From NCBI RefSeq assembly GCF_014639315.1, contig NZ_BMFY01000005.1, forward strand, positions 124,001 to 188,000: a DNA stretch of 64,000 bases, given 5' to 3'. Positions 17,711-24,418 of this stretch are shown piece by piece. The position numbers were made by a program, and so were the translations under genes. The stretch is from Sediminivirga luteola (GTDB lineage: Bacteria > Actinomycetota > Actinomycetes > Actinomycetales > Brevibacteriaceae). The notes under the pieces were generated by a model. The model saw only the letters and a program-made list of their open reading frames with translations, was not told the DNA's origin and ran no database searches. Within the stretch, counting starts at the first letter, position 1, and every line of letters starts with the position of its first letter.

Positions 17711-18677
17711 GCGGGCCGGCGGCCCGGAGCGACTCGTCGTCGGGCTCGGCCCGGTCCCGCCGTCAGCAGTCGAACCCGTGCTCGGCGACGTGGTATTCGT
17801 CCCCGAGCCCGGGCCGGAGGAGCTGGCCGCCGCCGAGGGCGCCATCGTCCGCGCTTCCGTGACGGTCGGGGAGACCGAGCTGGCCGCGATGCCCCGGCTG
17901 CGGGTGCTGGCCCGCACCGGAGTCGGGTACGAGCGGGTGGACGTCGAGGCCGCGGCCCGCCGCGGGATTCCCGTGGCGATCACACCCGGTTCCAATACCA
18001 ACGCCGTCGCCGAAGGCGCTTTCGCCCATATGCTCCACCTGGTCAAACAGCTCGGTCCCCTCACCGCGCTCATCCGGGACGGCGGCTGGGACGAGCGTGC
18101 CGCCATCCCGGTGGGGGACCTGGAGGACGCCACGCTGGGCATCATCGGCTACGGCCGGATCGGACGCCGCGTGCACCACCTCGCCGATGCCTTCGGCATG
18201 CGGGTGCGCGCCTACGACCCCGCAGCGGAGGTGCCCGGCGGGATCCGGGCCGGCACCCTGGAGGAGCTGCTGCGCGGTGCCGACGTCGTGACCCTGCACG
18301 TGCCGCTGCTGCCGGCCACCCGGCACCTGATCGACGCCGCGGCACTGGAGCTGATGCGCCCCGGCGCGGTGCTGGTCAACGTCAGCCGGGGCGGACTGCT
18401 CGACGAGGACGCGGTCCTGGCCGCGCTGGAATCCGGCCGGCTGGCCGGTGCGGGACTGGACGCCTTCGATCCCGAACCCCCGGCCCCGCATCCGCTCCAC
18501 CAACACCCGCGGGTCGTCCTGACCCCGCATGTGATGGGCCTGAGCCGCCGCGCCGCCCACGCCACCTTCGTCGACGCGGCCCGCGCCGTCCGCGCGGTCC
18601 TGGACGGCGGCACCCCGGCCGCCGTGGTCACGCCAGCATCCTCGTCCGCCCCGGATCACCCGCCCCGCCCGGTCTAA
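17703..18677 (+). CDS. D-isomer 2-hydroxyacid dehydrogenase (phosphoglycerate-dehydrogenase-like)
   Basis: A 324-residue NAD-dependent dehydrogenase. ATG 17703 follows GGGAGGA. It has the typical split arrangement: catalytic domain, nucleotide domain with GIIGYGRIGRRVHHLADAFG, then the catalytic residues Arg in NVSRGGLLDE, Glu in FDPEPPAPHP and His in VLTPHVMG. Such enzymes interconvert 2-keto and 2-hydroxy acids. It is the last gene of the iolD operon, overlapping the upstream oxidoreductase by 8 bp, so it may handle an acid or keto-acid product of ring opening or aldol cleavage. The acid is not identifiable. Confidence 0.87.
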   Translation: MPERAGGPERLVVGLGPVPPSAVEPVLGDVVFVPEPGPEELAAAEGAIVRASVTVGETELAAMPRLRVLARTGVGYERVDVEAAARRGIPVAITPGSNTNAVAEGAFAHMLHLVKQLGPLTALIRDGGWDERAAIPVGDLEDATLGIIGYGRIGRRVHHLADAFGMRVRAYDPAAEVPGGIRAGTLEELLRGADVVTLHVPLLPATRHLIDAAALELMRPGAVLVNVSRGGLLDEDAVLAALESGRLAGAGLDAFDPEPPAPHPLHQHPRVVLTPHVMGLSRRAAHATFVDAARAVRAVLDGGTPAAVVTPASSSAPDHPPRPV

Positions 18678-18698
18678 GCGCCGGACCCTTCCTGACCA

Positions 18699-18712
18699 GA
18701 CAGCCGGCTGTC
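18699..18712. promoter_or_regulatory. Perfect 14-bp palindrome before the IolE operon
   Basis: GACAGCCGGCTGTC is a perfect palindrome with a central CCGG, like the iolD operator core. It lies 51 bp before the iolE-like start, in the only gap between the two operons. It could be an operator or, less likely, a weak terminator stem. Confidence 0.4.
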
Positions 18713-18763
18713 ACAGTCCTGGCGCCGGAAAAGATCGCCCTCTAGAGCAAGGAGTACGAGGAT

Positions 18764-19651
18764 ATGAGCACACAGGCGAGGATCGCGGCGGCCCCCATCT
18801 CCTGGGGCGTCTGCGAGGTCCCGGGCTGGGGCCACCAGATGGCGCCGGCACGGGTGCTGCAGGAGATGCAGGAACTCGGCTTCGCGGCGACGGAGTTCGG
18901 CCCGGAGGGCTTCCTGCCCGCCGAGCCCGAGGCCAAGGCCGCGCTGCTGGAGAAGTACGGCATGCGTGCCGTCGGCGGATTCGTTCCCGTCGTCCTCCAC
19001 GACCGCGCGCAGGACCCGCTGCCGGTGATCGAGGCCGAGCTGAAGGGGTTCATCGCCGCCGGCGCCGGAACCCTCGTGCTGGCCGCGGCCACCGGGGTCG
19101 ACGGCTATGACGCCGCCCGGCCCCAGCTGGACGAAGCCGGCTGGGCGACGCTGTTCGGCAATATCCGCCGCATCCAGGAAGCCGCCTCGGCCGCCGGGAT
19201 CGCCGTGGCACTGCACCCGCACGCCGGCACCATGGTGGAAACCCAGGACGACCTGGACCGGGTACTGGCCAGCACCGACGTGGCGATCTGCTTCGACACC
19301 GGGCACATGCTCATCGGCGGCATCGATCCGGTCGCCTTCGCCCGGCAGCACGCCGGCAGGGTCTCCCACGCCCATCTGAAAGACGTCAGCCTCGCCGCCG
19401 CGCGCCAGGTGCAGGCGGGGGAGAAGACCTACTACGACGCCGTCGTCGACGGGCTCTACCGGCCCCTGGGACAGGGCGACATCGACATCCGCGCGATCGT
19501 CCTCAGCCTCGCCGAGGCAGGTTTCGACGGCTGGTACGTCCTGGAGCAGGACAACGTCGTGCAGGCCGAGCCCGCCACCGGGACCGGGCCCATCGGCGAC
19601 GCCCGCGCCAGCCTCGACTACCTGAAGAGCGTCCTGGAGGAGCAGGCATGA
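18764..19651 (+). CDS. iolE: Inosose dehydratase-like TIM-barrel protein (IolE family)
   Basis: A 295-residue TIM barrel beginning after AAGGAG. It opens with AAPISWGVCEVPGWG, and continues with HPHAGTMVET, CFDTGHMLIGG, VSHAHLKDV, the GLYRPLGQGDIDI segment and FDGWYVLEQD. This order of motifs matches IolE, which dehydrates scyllo-inosose to the trione that IolD hydrolyses. His, Asp and Glu residues in these segments are the expected metal ligands. It starts a four-gene operon with two oxidoreductases and another TIM barrel. Because several TIM barrels are present, I assign IolE to this one on motif content only. Confidence 0.8.
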   Translation: MSTQARIAAAPISWGVCEVPGWGHQMAPARVLQEMQELGFAATEFGPEGFLPAEPEAKAALLEKYGMRAVGGFVPVVLHDRAQDPLPVIEAELKGFIAAGAGTLVLAAATGVDGYDAARPQLDEAGWATLFGNIRRIQEAASAAGIAVALHPHAGTMVETQDDLDRVLASTDVAICFDTGHMLIGGIDPVAFARQHAGRVSHAHLKDVSLAAARQVQAGEKTYYDAVVDGLYRPLGQGDIDIRAIVLSLAEAGFDGWYVLEQDNVVQAEPATGTGPIGDARASLDYLKSVLEEQA

Positions 19652-20727
19652 GCGGCCTGCGCATCGGCGTGATCGGGCTGGGCCGCATCGGCGTCATGCA
19701 CGCCCGCAACCTCGCCCAGACCGAGGGCGTGGACGAGGTGGTGCTGATCGGCCGGAGCGCAGTTCGCGTGGACGCCGCCAGGGCAGAGCTGGAGAAGGCC
19801 CTGGCGCCCGGCGCCCCGGCGGTCCTGCGCGGTGACCTCGCGCCAGAGGGAGCCGCGGCGCCGTTGAGCACCCGGCTCACGGACGGGACATGGCTGGAGG
19901 GCCTGGACGGGCTGGTGATCGCCTCGTCGACGGCGAGCCATCCGCAGCTCATGCGCCAGGCCGCCGCAGCCGGCGTGCCAGCGCTCGTGGAGAAGCCCAT
20001 CGCCCTGGAACTGGAGGAGTTCGAAGCGCTCGCGGCCGAGTTCGCCGAGCCGCGGACTCCCGTCATGGTGGCGTTCCACCGTCGCTACGATGCCGGTTAC
20101 CAGGAACTCAGGCGCCGCATACAGGCCGGGGACGCCGGGACGGTGCGGCTGGTGCACGCACTCAGCCACGATCACTACCACATCACCACGGACTACATGC
20201 CCGGATCGGGCGGCATCTGGCGCGATATGGTCATCCACGACTTCGACGCGCTGCCCTGGCTGCTGGACGAAGAGGTGGTGAGCGTCTACGCCACCGGCGC
20301 CGTGGTGGACGAGCCCGCATACGCGGAGCACGGCGACGTCGACACCGCCAGCGCCATCCTCACCTTCGCCTCCGGAGCGCAGGCCATCGTCAGCGCGGGC
20401 CGGAACATCGCCTCCGGTCATGATGTCCGCACCGAGGTGTACGGCTCCAAGGCGGCGTTCTCCGCAGGCCTGGACGCGCGGACCCCGGTGGTCTCCACCG
20501 AACCGGGCGGGCCTGCACCGGAGGAGACCTACGACGAGTTCGTCAACCGGTTCGAACCTGCCTTCCGCCGGGAGATCGCCCACTTCCTCCGGGTGATCCG
20601 GGGTGAGGACGTCAGTCTCACGCCGCCTGCCGACGGGCTGACGGCGATGCGGATCGCCGTCGCGGCGGAGGAATCCGTGCGGCGGGGTGCCCCGGTGCGG
20701 ATCCACGAGATCGGAGGCGCGCGGTGA
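19648..20727 (+). CDS. Gfo/Idh/MocA-family oxidoreductase, inositol-dehydrogenase-like
   Basis: A 359-residue dehydrogenase coupled to iolE by an ATGA overlap. It has IGVIGLGRIGVMHARNL at the N-terminus, Lys116 in VEKPIAL, FHRRYDAGY, and the complete IolG-type catalytic motif in WRDMVIHDFDALPWLL (Asp193, His197). Compared with IolG it carries an insert of about 20 residues after the second strand (EKALAPGAPAVLRG...). All three catalytic residues are present, so activity is expected, probably on an inositol isomer or a related polyol. It overlaps the next oxidoreductase gene by 4 bp. Confidence 0.87.
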   Translation: MSGLRIGVIGLGRIGVMHARNLAQTEGVDEVVLIGRSAVRVDAARAELEKALAPGAPAVLRGDLAPEGAAAPLSTRLTDGTWLEGLDGLVIASSTASHPQLMRQAAAAGVPALVEKPIALELEEFEALAAEFAEPRTPVMVAFHRRYDAGYQELRRRIQAGDAGTVRLVHALSHDHYHITTDYMPGSGGIWRDMVIHDFDALPWLLDEEVVSVYATGAVVDEPAYAEHGDVDTASAILTFASGAQAIVSAGRNIASGHDVRTEVYGSKAAFSAGLDARTPVVSTEPGGPAPEETYDEFVNRFEPAFRREIAHFLRVIRGEDVSLTPPADGLTAMRIAVAAEESVRRGAPVRIHEIGGAR

Positions 20728-21749
20728 GCGCCCCGGACCAGCCGGGCGCCCCGGTCCGTTTCGGGCTGATCGGCACCGGGCGCATCGGGCAGGTTCATGC
20801 CGGCAGCATCGCCCGGCTGCCGGACGCCGTGCTGACCCACGTCTGCGATCCCTTGGTCGACGGCGCCCGCAAAGTGGCGGCGGCGCACGAGGGCGCCCGG
20901 GTCAGCGCGGACGCCGCGGAGGTATTCGCCGACGAGCGGGTGGACGCCGTGATCGTGGCCTCGCCCACCGCCACCCACGTCGATCTGCTCGCCGCCGCGC
21001 TCGAAGCCGGGAAGCCGGTGCTGTGCGAGAAACCCATCGACCTGGATCTGTCCCGCGTCGACGCCCTGCGTGAGCGGGCAGCAGAAGCGCCCGTGCCGGT
21101 CGCGCTGGGCTTCAACCGGCGGTTCGACCCGCACTTCGCCGAGGCGCGCGGCAGAGTCGCCGCCGGGGAGATCGGCAGGCTGGAGCATCTGCAGATCACC
21201 AGCCGGGACCCCGCTCCGGCCCCGGCGGAGTACCTGCGCTCCAGCGGTGGGATCTTCCGGGACATGACCATCCACGACTTCGACACGGCGCGGTTCTTCG
21301 TCCCCGACATCGTCTCCGTCCAGGCCAGTGGCGGGAACGTGTTCAGCGAGGAGATCGCCGGGATCGGCGACTGGGATTCGGTCGCGGTCATCATGCGAGG
21401 CCGCGGCGGCGAGTTTATCACCATCACCAACTCCAGGCACAGCGCCTACGGCTACGACCAGCGGCTGGAAGTGTTCGGCTCGGAGGGTCTGATCGAGGTG
21501 CCCAATGTCGGGGACACGACCGTCCGCCTGCACACGGCGGCGGCGGTGGAGAGCCGGCGGCCGTACCAGAACTTCATCTTCGAACGGTATGCCGAGGCGT
21601 ACCTGCTGGAGCTGGCCGAGTTCATCCGGCTGGTGCGCGGCGAGGAGTCACGCAGCCCCGGATTCGAGGACGGCCGGGCCGCGCTCGTCCTGGCGCTCGC
21701 CGCGGAGGAGTCCGCCCGGACCGGCCGGACGGTCGATGTCGACCTCTGA
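20724..21749 (+). CDS. iolG: Inositol 2-dehydrogenase (IolG-like)
   Basis: A 341-residue NAD-dependent dehydrogenase and the closest IolG match in the window. Visible are FGLIGTGRIGQVHAGSI, Lys103 in CEKPIDLDLS, GFNRRFDPHF, and FRDMTIHDFDTARFF with Asp180 and His184. IolG oxidises myo-inositol to scyllo-inosose, the substrate of IolE encoded upstream in the same operon. The start overlaps the previous stop (4 bp), and its stop overlaps the next gene by 14 bp. Other isomers (D-chiro-, scyllo-inositol) cannot be excluded as substrates, given the five paralogues here. Confidence 0.87.
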   Translation: MSAPDQPGAPVRFGLIGTGRIGQVHAGSIARLPDAVLTHVCDPLVDGARKVAAAHEGARVSADAAEVFADERVDAVIVASPTATHVDLLAAALEAGKPVLCEKPIDLDLSRVDALRERAAEAPVPVALGFNRRFDPHFAEARGRVAAGEIGRLEHLQITSRDPAPAPAEYLRSSGGIFRDMTIHDFDTARFFVPDIVSVQASGGNVFSEEIAGIGDWDSVAVIMRGRGGEFITITNSRHSAYGYDQRLEVFGSEGLIEVPNVGDTTVRLHTAAAVESRRPYQNFIFERYAEAYLLELAEFIRLVRGEESRSPGFEDGRAALVLALAAEESARTGRTVDVDL

Positions 21750-22716
21750 GCCGGCCGCTCTGGTGGCGACCTGCTGGACCTCGGCCGGTGCGGCCGTCCC
21801 CGGGGAAGGTGATCAGTGCAGTCCGTTCTCCCTCCGGGAGCGGATCGAGGCGGTTGCCACGGCGGGATACGCGGGAGCGGGTTTCGTCCTGGCCGATCTG
21901 GCGGGGTGCGCCGAGCTGGCGGGGTACGCGGGACGGGCCGGTGGCGCCGGCCCGACTGAGCGCGACGGGATGTCGCTGGCCGAGCTGGCCGCGGCGATGG
22001 AGGATCTGGGCCTGTGGCATCGGGAGGTGGAACTGATCGAGGACTGGAACCTTTCCGGTGGTGCCGACGCGGACGCCACGACGGCGCTGCTGGATGCCGC
22101 GGTGGCGTTGGACGCCGCCTTCGTGAAGGTCGGACCGCCTCGCGGCCCCGCGCTCGGAAACCAGGGTCCTCGCGGCGCCGGACTGGCCGCCAGCAGCTCG
22201 GGGGAGGGTGCCCAGGACAGGACGGCATCGGACTGGGACGGGCTCGTGGCGCCGATGCGTGAGCTGGCGGACCGTGCGGCGGTACGTGGCGTGCGTCTGG
22301 CGCTGGAACCGTTGCCGTTCGCGCGGATCCCCTCGATTCCGGCCGGCGCGGAATTCGTGCGTGCGGTGAGCCGGGACAACCTGGGGCTGGCGGTGGACTT
22401 CTGGCACGTGTTCCGGGCCGGAACGTCCCTGGACGAGCTGGCCGGTGCGCTGCGGCCAGGGGAAATCACCGCCGTGGAGCTGTGCGACGCCGACGCTGCG
22501 CCGGTGGGGAATCTGTTCGACGACACACGGCACCGGCGGCGTTACTGCGGGGAGGGCGCGCAGGACGTCGCGGGTTTCATCGGCGTCATGCGCGGACTGG
22601 GTTTCGAAGGACCCTGGGGCGTGGAGATCCTCTCCGCGGAGCACCGTGCCCGCCCGCTGGATGAGGGACTGAAGAAGGCCAGGGACACCGCTTTGGCGAG
22701 CTTCCCGCCCGCCTGA
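21736..22716 (+). CDS. Sugar phosphate isomerase/epimerase-family TIM-barrel protein
   Basis: A 326-residue TIM barrel, last in the iolE operon and starting 14 bp inside iolG. It begins VATCWTSAGAAVPG, then LALEPLPFARIPSIP, AVDFWHVFRAG, VELCDAD and GPWGVEILS, which supply the usual Glu/Asp/His metal site. A loop of about 25 residues (ALGNQGPRG...) interrupts the middle strand and is low complexity. Members near IolG/IolE include IolI-type isomerases that interconvert inososes. Function here is an inference from context. Confidence 0.78.
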   Translation: MSTSEPAALVATCWTSAGAAVPGEGDQCSPFSLRERIEAVATAGYAGAGFVLADLAGCAELAGYAGRAGGAGPTERDGMSLAELAAAMEDLGLWHREVELIEDWNLSGGADADATTALLDAAVALDAAFVKVGPPRGPALGNQGPRGAGLAASSSGEGAQDRTASDWDGLVAPMRELADRAAVRGVRLALEPLPFARIPSIPAGAEFVRAVSRDNLGLAVDFWHVFRAGTSLDELAGALRPGEITAVELCDADAAPVGNLFDDTRHRRRYCGEGAQDVAGFIGVMRGLGFEGPWGVEILSAEHRARPLDEGLKKARDTALASFPPA

Positions 22717-22725
22717 ACTCGCACC

Positions 22726-22748
22726 CGTCCTGCTACCTCCGCAGGACG
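22726..22748. terminator. Hairpin between convergent genes
   Basis: CGTCCTGC (22726-22733) pairs with GCAGGACG (22741-22748) across a 7-nt loop. It lies just after the TIM-barrel stop and overlaps the end of the convergent RibD-like gene, so it can serve both. No U-tract. Confidence 0.5.
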
Positions 22749-23296
22749 CGGTAGTGGTGGATGTGCGCGCCGCGCGGACCCGAGGGCGTCTCGTCCAGGA
22801 CCTCCAGGCCGTAGGGGCGGGCGGCGCCGCTGAGCACAGGCGTTCCGCCGCCCAGCAAGGCCGGCAGCGTGGAGATGACGACCTCATCGACCACGCCGGC
22901 TTCTAAGCACTGACGGGCGACACCAGCGCCGAGGATGTTCACCAGCCCCTCGGTCCCGGCCACGGCCCGTGCGGTCTCCACCGCCTCGTGCAATGTATGG
23001 CGGACGAGCAGATTCGCCGGCGGGGACTCGATGGGGCGATGGGTGAGCAGCACCTGCGGGCCCTCCCACTGGCCTTCGAAGGCGCCCTCCTTCTCCGGGT
23101 CCCCGGCATGGGGATCGTCTCCGTCGAAGGTCGTGCGGCCGCAGAGGATCGCCGTGATGCGCGGGATGATCCGGTCGAGAATCGGGCCCGGATCAGGGAC
23201 ATCGCCGAGGAACTGCGTCAGCCAGGACATGTCTCCGCCGGGCCCGGAGATATAACCGTCGGCCGAAGCGGAGACCGAATAAAGGAAGGTCGTCAT
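22733..23296 (-). CDS. Dihydrofolate reductase/RibD C-terminal-like protein
   Basis: A 187-residue protein of the RibD C-terminal/DHFR-like family (YwjB/YyaP type). It has the opening FLYSVSASADGYISGPGGD, the CGRTTFDG segment, QVLLTHRP, and the nucleotide-binding stretch VNILGAGVARQCLEAGVVDEVVISTLPALLGGGTP given here only in part by family comparison. True folate enzymes are longer around the active site; these small homologues are NADPH-dependent reductases of unknown substrate. It is 13 bp downstream of a YCII-family gene on the same strand, and both may be controlled from the divergent HxlR promoter region. Confidence 0.85.
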   Translation of the reverse strand: MTTFLYSVSASADGYISGPGGDMSWLTQFLGDVPDPGPILDRIIPRITAILCGRTTFDGDDPHAGDPEKEGAFEGQWEGPQVLLTHRPIESPPANLLVRHTLHEAVETARAVAGTEGLVNILGAGVARQCLEAGVVDEVVISTLPALLGGGTPVLSGAARPYGLEVLDETPSGPRGAHIHHYRVLRR

Positions 23297-23309
23297 GAGA
23301 TGGCCGGGC

Positions 23310-23630
23310 TCATCTCATCAGCGGGTGGACGGTCGTGGAGCCGTAGCCAAGGTGCGGCATTCCGGCTGCGATCTGCTGGGCGGCCGCGTCCGACTCCACC
23401 GCAATGGCATGCACGGCGAAGACCACCTGTGAGCCGGCGTCGTCGGCGGCGGTGCCCAGGGCGGCAGTGGCCGAGTTCAGCGCCCAAGCCTCCACCAATT
23501 GCCCGGATGAGCGCAGGTCGGAGTCAATCTGAGCCCAGATTTTCATCTCCGCGTCCAGTTCAGCGGTGCCCTCCTGTGGACCGGTGCCAGGAGCGTAGCG
23601 GTGGACAAGGGCATGCGTCGGCGTTGCCAT
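23310..23630 (-). CDS. YCII-related/DGPF-like small protein
   Basis: A 106-residue protein starting MATPTHALVHRYAPGTG. The start at 23630 is chosen over an in-frame upstream ATG because AGAGGAGAA lies directly before it. The body (DAEMKIWAQIDSDLRSSGQL, then EAWALNSA and VFAVHAIAVESDAAAQQIAAG) resembles the YCII-like ferredoxin fold of sigma-factor-associated DGPF proteins. It is divergent from an HxlR regulator, a common pairing for redox or electrophile stress genes. Biochemical role unknown. Confidence 0.7.
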   Translation of the reverse strand: MATPTHALVHRYAPGTGPQEGTAELDAEMKIWAQIDSDLRSSGQLVEAWALNSATAALGTAADDAGSQVVFAVHAIAVESDAAAQQIAAGMPHLGYGSTTVHPLMR

Positions 23631-23655
23631 GACGTTCTCCTCTGAATTCTCTCCG

Positions 23656-23710
23656 CTTGCACTCTGCAACCGGTGAGACCATCGCACCATAACCGGATGT
23701 AGAATGCAAG
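23656..23710. promoter_or_regulatory. Divergent promoter region with 19-bp inverted repeat (HxlR operator candidate)
   Basis: CTTGCACTCTGCAACCGGT (23656-23674) matches the complement of 23692-23710 at 15 of 19 positions, across a 17-nt spacer. TAGAAT (23700-23705) is a -10 candidate for HxlR. TATGGT on the minus strand (23686-23691) serves the YCII/RibD-like pair. The layout suggests HxlR controls both directions. Confidence 0.6.
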
Positions 23711-23737
23711 CAGTTTCGGAAGAGTCAGGAGTTCTGC

Positions 23738-24241
23738 ATGGAGTCCGAGCACCGCTCAGGATGCCCCATCAACCTCTCGCTGGAGGTGCTGGGGGACAGC
23801 TGGTCACTGATCGTGATCCGCGACATCATGTTCGGCGACCGCAGGCACTACCGGCAGCTGCTGAACGAATCCGAGGAGGGCATCGCCTCCAACATCCTCA
23901 GCGACCGGCTCAAGCGGCTCACCGCTCACGGCCTGGTGACCAAGCAATCAGACCCGGCGCACAAGCAGCGCCAGCTCTACAGCCTGACCGAGCAGTCCAT
24001 CCAGCTGGTGCCGGTGCTGGTGCAGCTGGGCGCCTGGGGACGGAAGTTCCTCCCCGCCAGCCCCGAACTCAGCATTCGCGCCAGGATTCTCGACGAGGGC
24101 GGGCCAGAGCTGTGGGCCGACTTCATGGACGAACTGCGGGTCATGCACCTGGGAGCGGAGCCGCGCGCCTCAGCGGAATCGGTGTTCGAGAAGCTGGAGA
24201 AGGCTTACCAGGAAGCGGTGGCCGCCGGCCGCTCCAGCTGA
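23738..24241 (+). CDS. HxlR-family transcriptional regulator
   Basis: A 167-residue winged-helix regulator. The single N-terminal Cys (GCPINLSLEVLGDSWSLIVI) is the conserved HxlR redox/electrophile-sensing position. The recognition part is HYRQLLNESEEGIASNILSD-like, followed by KRLTAHGLV and YSLTEQSIQLVPVL. A helical C-terminal extension of about 50 residues follows the domain. It is divergent from the YCII and RibD-like genes with a shared inverted repeat, so it likely represses them and itself, responding to a reactive species or a small ligand. Confidence 0.9.
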   Translation: MESEHRSGCPINLSLEVLGDSWSLIVIRDIMFGDRRHYRQLLNESEEGIASNILSDRLKRLTAHGLVTKQSDPAHKQRQLYSLTEQSIQLVPVLVQLGAWGRKFLPASPELSIRARILDEGGPELWADFMDELRVMHLGAEPRASAESVFEKLEKAYQEAVAAGRSS

Positions 24242-24387
24242 GCGACCGTGCTGAAGCGGTGCTCCGGGTTGAAAGCGAGGCGCCGGGCCGAAGCGATGTG
24301 ATGTTCCGGGGTGCGCCGCCGGAGCGCGCCGCCGGGCTGAAAACAAGGCACTCTCGGCGCGCAACGGACCGGGCGCACCACGAGCTC

Positions 24388-24418
24388 GGCGCCTCACGAC
24401 AGCCCCTCGCGAGGTGCC
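24388..24418. terminator. Weak hairpin between convergent genes
   Basis: GGCGCCTC (24388-24395) pairs with GAGGTGCC (24411-24418) with one G-U pair, ending at the stop codon of the phosphosugar mutase gene on the minus strand. It is plausible as its terminator; no U-tract. Confidence 0.35.

Noticed and set aside
24242-24418. GC-rich repeated words between the HxlR and mutase genes
   Set aside because: They form no clear long inverted repeat beyond one weak stem and no coding frame.
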